In this document: one piece after another, positions 57,826 through 64,000 of the stretch
Numbering within the stretch: position 1 is the stretch's first letter
Layout of the letters: the number at the start of each line of letters is the position of its first letter
Source: Aeromicrobium yanjiei
GTDB lineage: Bacteria > Actinomycetota > Actinomycetes > Propionibacteriales > Nocardioidaceae
Reading direction: 5' to 3'
DNA length: 64,000 bases
Assembly: GCF_009649075.1 (NCBI RefSeq)
Contig: NZ_CP045737.1
Location: 3,286,001 to 3,350,000, forward strand
Notes under the pieces: model-generated
Seen by the model: the letters and a program-made list of their open reading frames with translations, nothing else
The model's database searches: none
What the model was told of the DNA's origin: nothing
Program-made: the position numbers and the translations under genes

Positions 57826-58902
57826 TCATGGGCGGGCGAACCACTGCGTGGCCTCCGGCCGCCGCAGCTGGATGAGGGCCACGACCGCCGCCGCCGTCCA
57901 GGGCAGCCCGATCGGGAATCCGATGATCGAGATGACGATCGTCACGACCGTCATGACGAACAAGAACACCCCGCCCGAGCGCTTGGTGACCAGCACCCGG
58001 ATCGCCGCGAAGAGGCCCGCCGCCGAGGCGACGAGCGAGATCGAGCTGAAGGCGAGGATAAAGCGGACGGCGGTGTCGAACTCGCTCTCACGGAGGTCGA
58101 TCATGTCGGCACCGACGCCACCCTGCTCGATCCAGCTGTCGTAGTCGGTGCCCACGACGGCGAAGCCGAGGAGCAGGATCGCCGCCGGCAGGGCCGCCAT
58201 GAGCGAGCCGACGAACGTGGTCCACACCGCGATGCCGACCGGCCGGGGCAGCTTGTCGGGTGCCGGCTGCGGGGTCCAGTAGGGCTGGGCGCCCGGGTAC
58301 GGCGACTGCTGGGCTCCCGCGTACGGCTGGTGGGCGTACGGGTGGACCGGCGGCTGAGTGGGCTGGGCCGCCGGGTGCTCGACCGGGGCCTGCTGCTGCG
58401 TCGAGAACGGATCGGGCCGCTGCGGCACGGCGGAGGGCTCCTCCGGGGGGAGGTCGCCCGCCAGCTGACGGAACCAGGTCCTGGACTCCCCCGTCCACAG
58501 CCGCACCGTGAAGGCGACGGCCATCGCCCCGATCACGGCGTCGAAGAACGAGCCGCCGGTCGCGCCCAGGAAGAAGGAGACGCCGACCAGACCCATGACG
58601 ACGGTCAGGCCGATGCGGCTGACGCGATCGCCCCGCGCGGTGTGGATCGCGAAGACGACCCCGGCGGCGGCCAGCACCGCGAGCACGGTCAGGAAGACCT
58701 TGTAGCCGGACTCCGCGGAGGCCTGGGACATGCCCGCGTCACGCAGCGCCTCGAGATAGGGGGAGACCTTCTCGGCGGCGTTGTCACCGTTCCAGCTCGA
58801 GACGAGCGAGATCGTGCGGATGCTCTGGATCGCGGCCAGGCCACCGAGGTAGGCGCACGCCGCCGTGAGCAGCGGAGGACGTCTCGGTGAGGTCACAGTC
58901 AT
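57826..58902 (-). CDS. Uncharacterised membrane protein with Pro/Gln-rich linker
   Basis: A 358-residue protein with four hydrophobic segments in the N-terminal part (about 10-30, 68-90, 95-112, 115-132), a Pro/Gln/Tyr-rich linker (about 150-215) and four more at the end (about 220-245, 277-300, 307-325, 325-345). No known domain is recognised. The linker with AQPTQPPVHPYAHQPYAGAQQ-type sequence is a low-complexity tail typical of actinobacterial membrane proteins. It is on the same strand as clpB and is convergent with nothing. Function unknown. Confidence 0.7.
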   Translation of the reverse strand: MTVTSPRRPPLLTAACAYLGGLAAIQSIRTISLVSSWNGDNAAEKVSPYLEALRDAGMSQASAESGYKVFLTVLAVLAAAGVVFAIHTARGDRVSRIGLTVVMGLVGVSFFLGATGGSFFDAVIGAMAVAFTVRLWTGESRTWFRQLAGDLPPEEPSAVPQRPDPFSTQQQAPVEHPAAQPTQPPVHPYAHQPYAGAQQSPYPGAQPYWTPQPAPDKLPRPVGIAVWTTFVGSLMAALPAAILLLGFAVVGTDYDSWIEQGGVGADMIDLRESEFDTAVRFILAFSSISLVASAAGLFAAIRVLVTKRSGGVFLFVMTVVTIVISIIGFPIGLPWTAAAVVALIQLRRPEATQWFARP

Positions 58903-58951
58903 GGCCCCATCCCATCATGCCGGGACAAGCACTCACCGAGACGTCCCGCGG

Positions 58952-61537
<2,586 letters not shown>

Positions 61538-61590
61538 GGGTGGTGCTCCTGACGTGAAGAAGGGGGGTCACTCAGGACAACATCGTCAAA

Positions 61591-61611
61591 GTTGAGTCCA
61601 TTCCTGTCAAC
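61591..61611. promoter_or_regulatory. HAIR-like (HspR) inverted repeat upstream of clpB
   Basis: gttgagt-N7-tgtcaac (61591-61611) is a close match to the HspR site CTTGAGT-N7-ACTCAAG, 54 bases before the clpB start. The 7-7-7 spacing is exact. In actinobacteria HspR represses clpB through this element; here no hspR gene is in view. Confidence 0.6.
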
Positions 61612-61649
61612 TTTAGATCGTCCCCTCCGTCGGCTCACCACCGCGTGGG

Positions 61650-63209
61650 TCAGTAGCCGGTGAAGTAGTCCGTCCTCACCCGCCTGCACCGCTTCGCCAG
61701 GCCCGGGCGCACTGCGTTGACCATGGCCGGCGGACCCGAGACGTACGCGATGCGGTCGGCCAGGTCGGGCACGGCGGCCGCGATGAGGTCGACCGACAGG
61801 AACGGCGCCTCGACGTACGTCCAGCCGTCGGGCAGCGACGCGGGCCGCTGGGGGCAGACCAGCACGACGCGGGCACCCGCGAGCTCGTCTGCGAAGGGCA
61901 CCTCGCCGGGCGTCGACGCCCCGTAGACGAGCACCGCGTCGCGTGACGGCTCGTGCGCGAGCTGGCTCAGGAACGGCGTGATGCCGATCCCGCCGGCCAC
62001 GAGCAGCACGGGCACGGAGGGATCGGCCGGCAGCACGAAGTCGCCGCCGACACCCGTGCCGTGGACACGCTCGCCCGGCGCCAGGTCGAGCAGCGCCCGC
62101 TTGAAGCTCGAGCTGGGCTCCGGCACCCGGAGCGCGACGGACACGAGCCCCGAGGCGTCGGGGGGCGAGGAGATGCTGAACGTCCGGCGGCTCCCCCGAC
62201 TGTCGGTGCGGGCGTGCGGGACGGTCAGCTCGACGTACTGTCCCGGCACGAACCGGACGGGTCGCCGCGCGCGGAACACCAGCTCGTGCGTCTCGGGCGT
62301 CAGCCGGCGCGTCTCCTCGAGCTCCAGCACCAGGCCGCGTCGCCGGGCAAGGGCGAACGCCACGAGGTTGCCGATCAGCAGCGACAGCTCCGGCGTGATC
62401 GCGAAGACCCCCAGCGACGGCGGGTTGTCGGTGAGGAAGCCGATCCACATCGGGTAGGCGAACGCGACCGCTGTGACCGCCGCGACCGCGAGCTGCTGGC
62501 GCCGCCGCGGCGGTAGGGTGAGCGGCTCGCTCAGCATGAACCCCGCCAGGAAGACGATCGGGTAGGAGTAGAACGTCGTCTTCAGGACGTCGACGAACGA
62601 CTGGTCCGGACCCGCGACGTCGAGCAGCCGCGCGACGATCAGGACGGTGGCGATCACCACGAACACCGCCGCGACGTCCAGCCGGCGCGTCCGCCACAGC
62701 ACGAGCAGGGCGAGGACCAGGACGAACGGGAACAAGCGCTCGGTCGCGGCGGTCTGCCAGATCGCGTTGATCCGCTCCTCCCGGCCGACGATCTCCTGGC
62801 CGACCACGACCAGGAACGCTCCGGCCGCGGCCGGGTTGAACACGTGCCTGCCGCGCCACGCGAGGACGTACTTGGAGGCGTTGGCGAGCACGGCAGCGAG
62901 CGCGAGCCACACCAGGTTGCCCGTGTCGATCGACAGCAGGGGCACGAAGAGGAAGAACAGCAGCAGAGCAGTGATGACGGCGGACTCCGCGTGCGGGCGG
63001 ACCCGCCAGAGCAGGCCCAGCACCCGGTTGCTGACGTACGACGCGATGAGCAGCACCGCGAGGCAGACCAGGTTGTCGCCCGTCGACAGGCCTTCGATCA
63101 CGCCCGTCGCAGTGAAGACGGAGTAGACCACGACGAGCAGCAGCAGGCTCAGGGTCACGAGGCGGTACGTCGTGACGCGGCCGAGCTGTCGGTCCAGCAG
63201 GTCCCTCAT
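61650..63209 (-). CDS. RnfD/NqrB-like membrane domain fused to ferredoxin-reductase-type FAD/NAD domain
   Basis: A 519-residue fusion. The N-terminal half (about 1-265) has about 9 helices and the RnfD/NqrB motifs SKYVLAWRGRHVFNPAAAGAF and MLSEPLTLPP. The C-terminal half (about 275-519) is a ferredoxin-NADP reductase-like module: RPVRFVPGQYVELTVPH, FAD-binding RRTFSISSPP and NAD-binding AGGIGITPFLS, ending TDYFTGY. The usual SGAT flavinylation motif of NqrB/RnfD is not seen. It would pass electrons from NAD(P)H across or into the membrane. The start overlaps the ApbE stop by four bases, which links the two. Confidence 0.85.
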   Translation of the reverse strand: MRDLLDRQLGRVTTYRLVTLSLLLLVVVYSVFTATGVIEGLSTGDNLVCLAVLLIASYVSNRVLGLLWRVRPHAESAVITALLLFFLFVPLLSIDTGNLVWLALAAVLANASKYVLAWRGRHVFNPAAAGAFLVVVGQEIVGREERINAIWQTAATERLFPFVLVLALLVLWRTRRLDVAAVFVVIATVLIVARLLDVAGPDQSFVDVLKTTFYSYPIVFLAGFMLSEPLTLPPRRRQQLAVAAVTAVAFAYPMWIGFLTDNPPSLGVFAITPELSLLIGNLVAFALARRRGLVLELEETRRLTPETHELVFRARRPVRFVPGQYVELTVPHARTDSRGSRRTFSISSPPDASGLVSVALRVPEPSSSFKRALLDLAPGERVHGTGVGGDFVLPADPSVPVLLVAGGIGITPFLSQLAHEPSRDAVLVYGASTPGEVPFADELAGARVVLVCPQRPASLPDGWTYVEAPFLSVDLIAAAVPDLADRIAYVSGPPAMVNAVRPGLAKRCRRVRTDYFTGY

Positions 63210-64000
63210 GTGAACACCTCTCCGGGGAAGTTCTCGGACCACTCGACGCGGCCGTCGGCGTGCATGCGCACGAACTCGTGGGGGAATCGCTGCGCGAGCA
63301 GGTCGGCACCTGCGAAGAAGTGGGCGGTGGCCAGCCCGTCGGCGCGCATGCACGAGCGCGGCACGACGACCCAGGTCGCGCGGACGTCTCGGGTGGGGCG
63401 CCCCGTGCGCGCGTCGAGCAGGTGGTGAAGACCGTCGCCCCACGCCCGGCGGTTCGTCGCGGAGGCGCACAGCGCCTGGCCCGGGCCGACGTCGACGACG
63501 CCGATCGCCCGGGTGGGATCGTCCGGATGCTCCATCGCGATCCTGATCGGGTCGGGGTCGTGGTGGTAGATGTCGCCGCTCGCGTCGATCGTGAAGTCGT
63601 CCACGTACGCCCCCAGGACGCCCGCGACGAGATCGACCAGGAGGCCCTTGCCGGCGGCACCCACGTCGAGCAGGATCGGCTGACGGGTCGTCAGGACCGG
63701 CGGGTCCCACGAGATCGAGTCCCAGTCCGGTACCGCTGCCGGGTCGTCCGCCGCCCTGAGCGAGTAGCCCGCGTCGTAGCCGAGCTCCGCGAGTCGGCGC
63801 CCCACCAAGGGGTTGACCGCTCCGTGGGTGGCCTCGTGCAGCTCGCCGTAGAACGAGAGCAGCAGGTCCGCCTCGTCCGGCAGCGTCCACCGCCCCGGCC
63901 GGCGGGCGATGTCCGCGACGAGCGAGTCGTCGCGGAACCGCGACCAGGCACGGTCGAAGCGCTCGACCCGATCCGCCACGTCAGCCTCGGCACCGGGCGG
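63206..64000 (-). CDS. apbE: FAD:protein FMN transferase (ApbE), N-terminus outside window
   Basis: The frame is open to the right edge (64000), so the start and first part lie outside; about 264 residues are seen. Family features: FDRAWSRFRDDSLVADI, LLDVGAAGKGLLVDLVAG and FTIDASGDIYHH (metal-binding Asp), then DGLATAHFFAG. ApbE covalently attaches FMN to a Thr of a partner membrane or FMN_bind protein in the extracytoplasmic space. The RnfD/NqrB-like fusion downstream overlaps it by four bases and is the nearest candidate system; another flavinylated partner may be upstream beyond the window. Confidence 0.93.
   Translation of the reverse strand, partial: PPGAEADVADRVERFDRAWSRFRDDSLVADIARRPGRWTLPDEADLLLSFYGELHEATHGAVNPLVGRRLAELGYDAGYSLRAADDPAAVPDWDSISWDPPVLTTRQPILLDVGAAGKGLLVDLVAGVLGAYVDDFTIDASGDIYHHDPDPIRIAMEHPDDPTRAIGVVDVGPGQALCASATNRRAWGDGLHHLLDARTGRPTRDVRATWVVVPRSCMRADGLATAHFFAGADLLAQRFPHEFVRMHADGRVEWSENFPGEVFT

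Overview
The window is GC-rich throughout, with strong G/C preference at third codon positions, tightly packed genes and many ATGA start/stop overlaps. Gene content (a type VII/ESX secretion cluster, an IcmF fused mutase, a stand-alone LigD-type polymerase, an SCO6745-family pair, a DUF222/HNH gene behind a LexA box) points to an actinobacterium. A Nocardioidaceae member such as Aeromicrobium or Nocardioides is my inference; no rRNA or other taxonomic marker is present.

Layout: 1-3915 is the end of an ESX locus (EccD C-terminus, a sortase-type LPDAG wall protein, EccB, mycosin MycP). 3949-15198 holds oxidoreductases and regulators (MDR reductase, two aldo/keto reductases each beside a regulator, a two-domain glycosyltransferase, a divergent TetR/MFS efflux pair with a triple operator, an amino-acid permease and a universal stress protein). 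15286-20675 has an MDR reductase, a tandem SCO6745-like pair followed by a LigD-type polymerase, a divergent Ohr/TetR pair and a Mug-like glycosylase. 20714-23481 has cobT, a 3-hydroxyisobutyryl-CoA hydrolase and cobU.

24556-32702 is the most interesting region: a minus-strand vitamin B12 locus with two cobalamin riboswitches. Each riboswitch is followed by an alpha/alpha-barrel (prenyltransferase/transcobalamin-like) exported protein and a small four-cysteine exported protein that looks like the transcobalamin beta domain (DUF4430-like). The downstream set continues into an ECF importer (EcfT, fused EcfA-EcfA', S component). This resembles human intrinsic factor or transcobalamin split into two genes, duplicated and coupled to an importer. 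B12 use and salvage recur elsewhere in the window: cobT, cobU, a BtuF-like protein without a signal peptide, and the B12-dependent mutase IcmF.

32695-39000 carries a LexA-box-linked DUF222/HNH endonuclease, an acyl-CoA oxidase-like flavoprotein, two related secreted proteins each with its own terminator, a MarR regulator and a frameshifted ESX-associated-like remnant. 39106-42336 is icmF. 42339-52104 is an L-arabinose operon (promoter with LacI-type operator, binding protein, ATPase, two permeases, LacI regulator, araB, araD, araA). 52265-64000 has an acyltransferase-3/SGNH membrane protein, a thioesterase plus BtuF-like pair, an enoyl-CoA hydratase, type II NADH dehydrogenase, a membrane protein, clpB with a HAIR-like box, and an RnfD/NqrB-ferredoxin-reductase fusion next to ApbE, which runs off the right edge. 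I saw no tRNA, rRNA, CRISPR array, insertion sequence or prophage.
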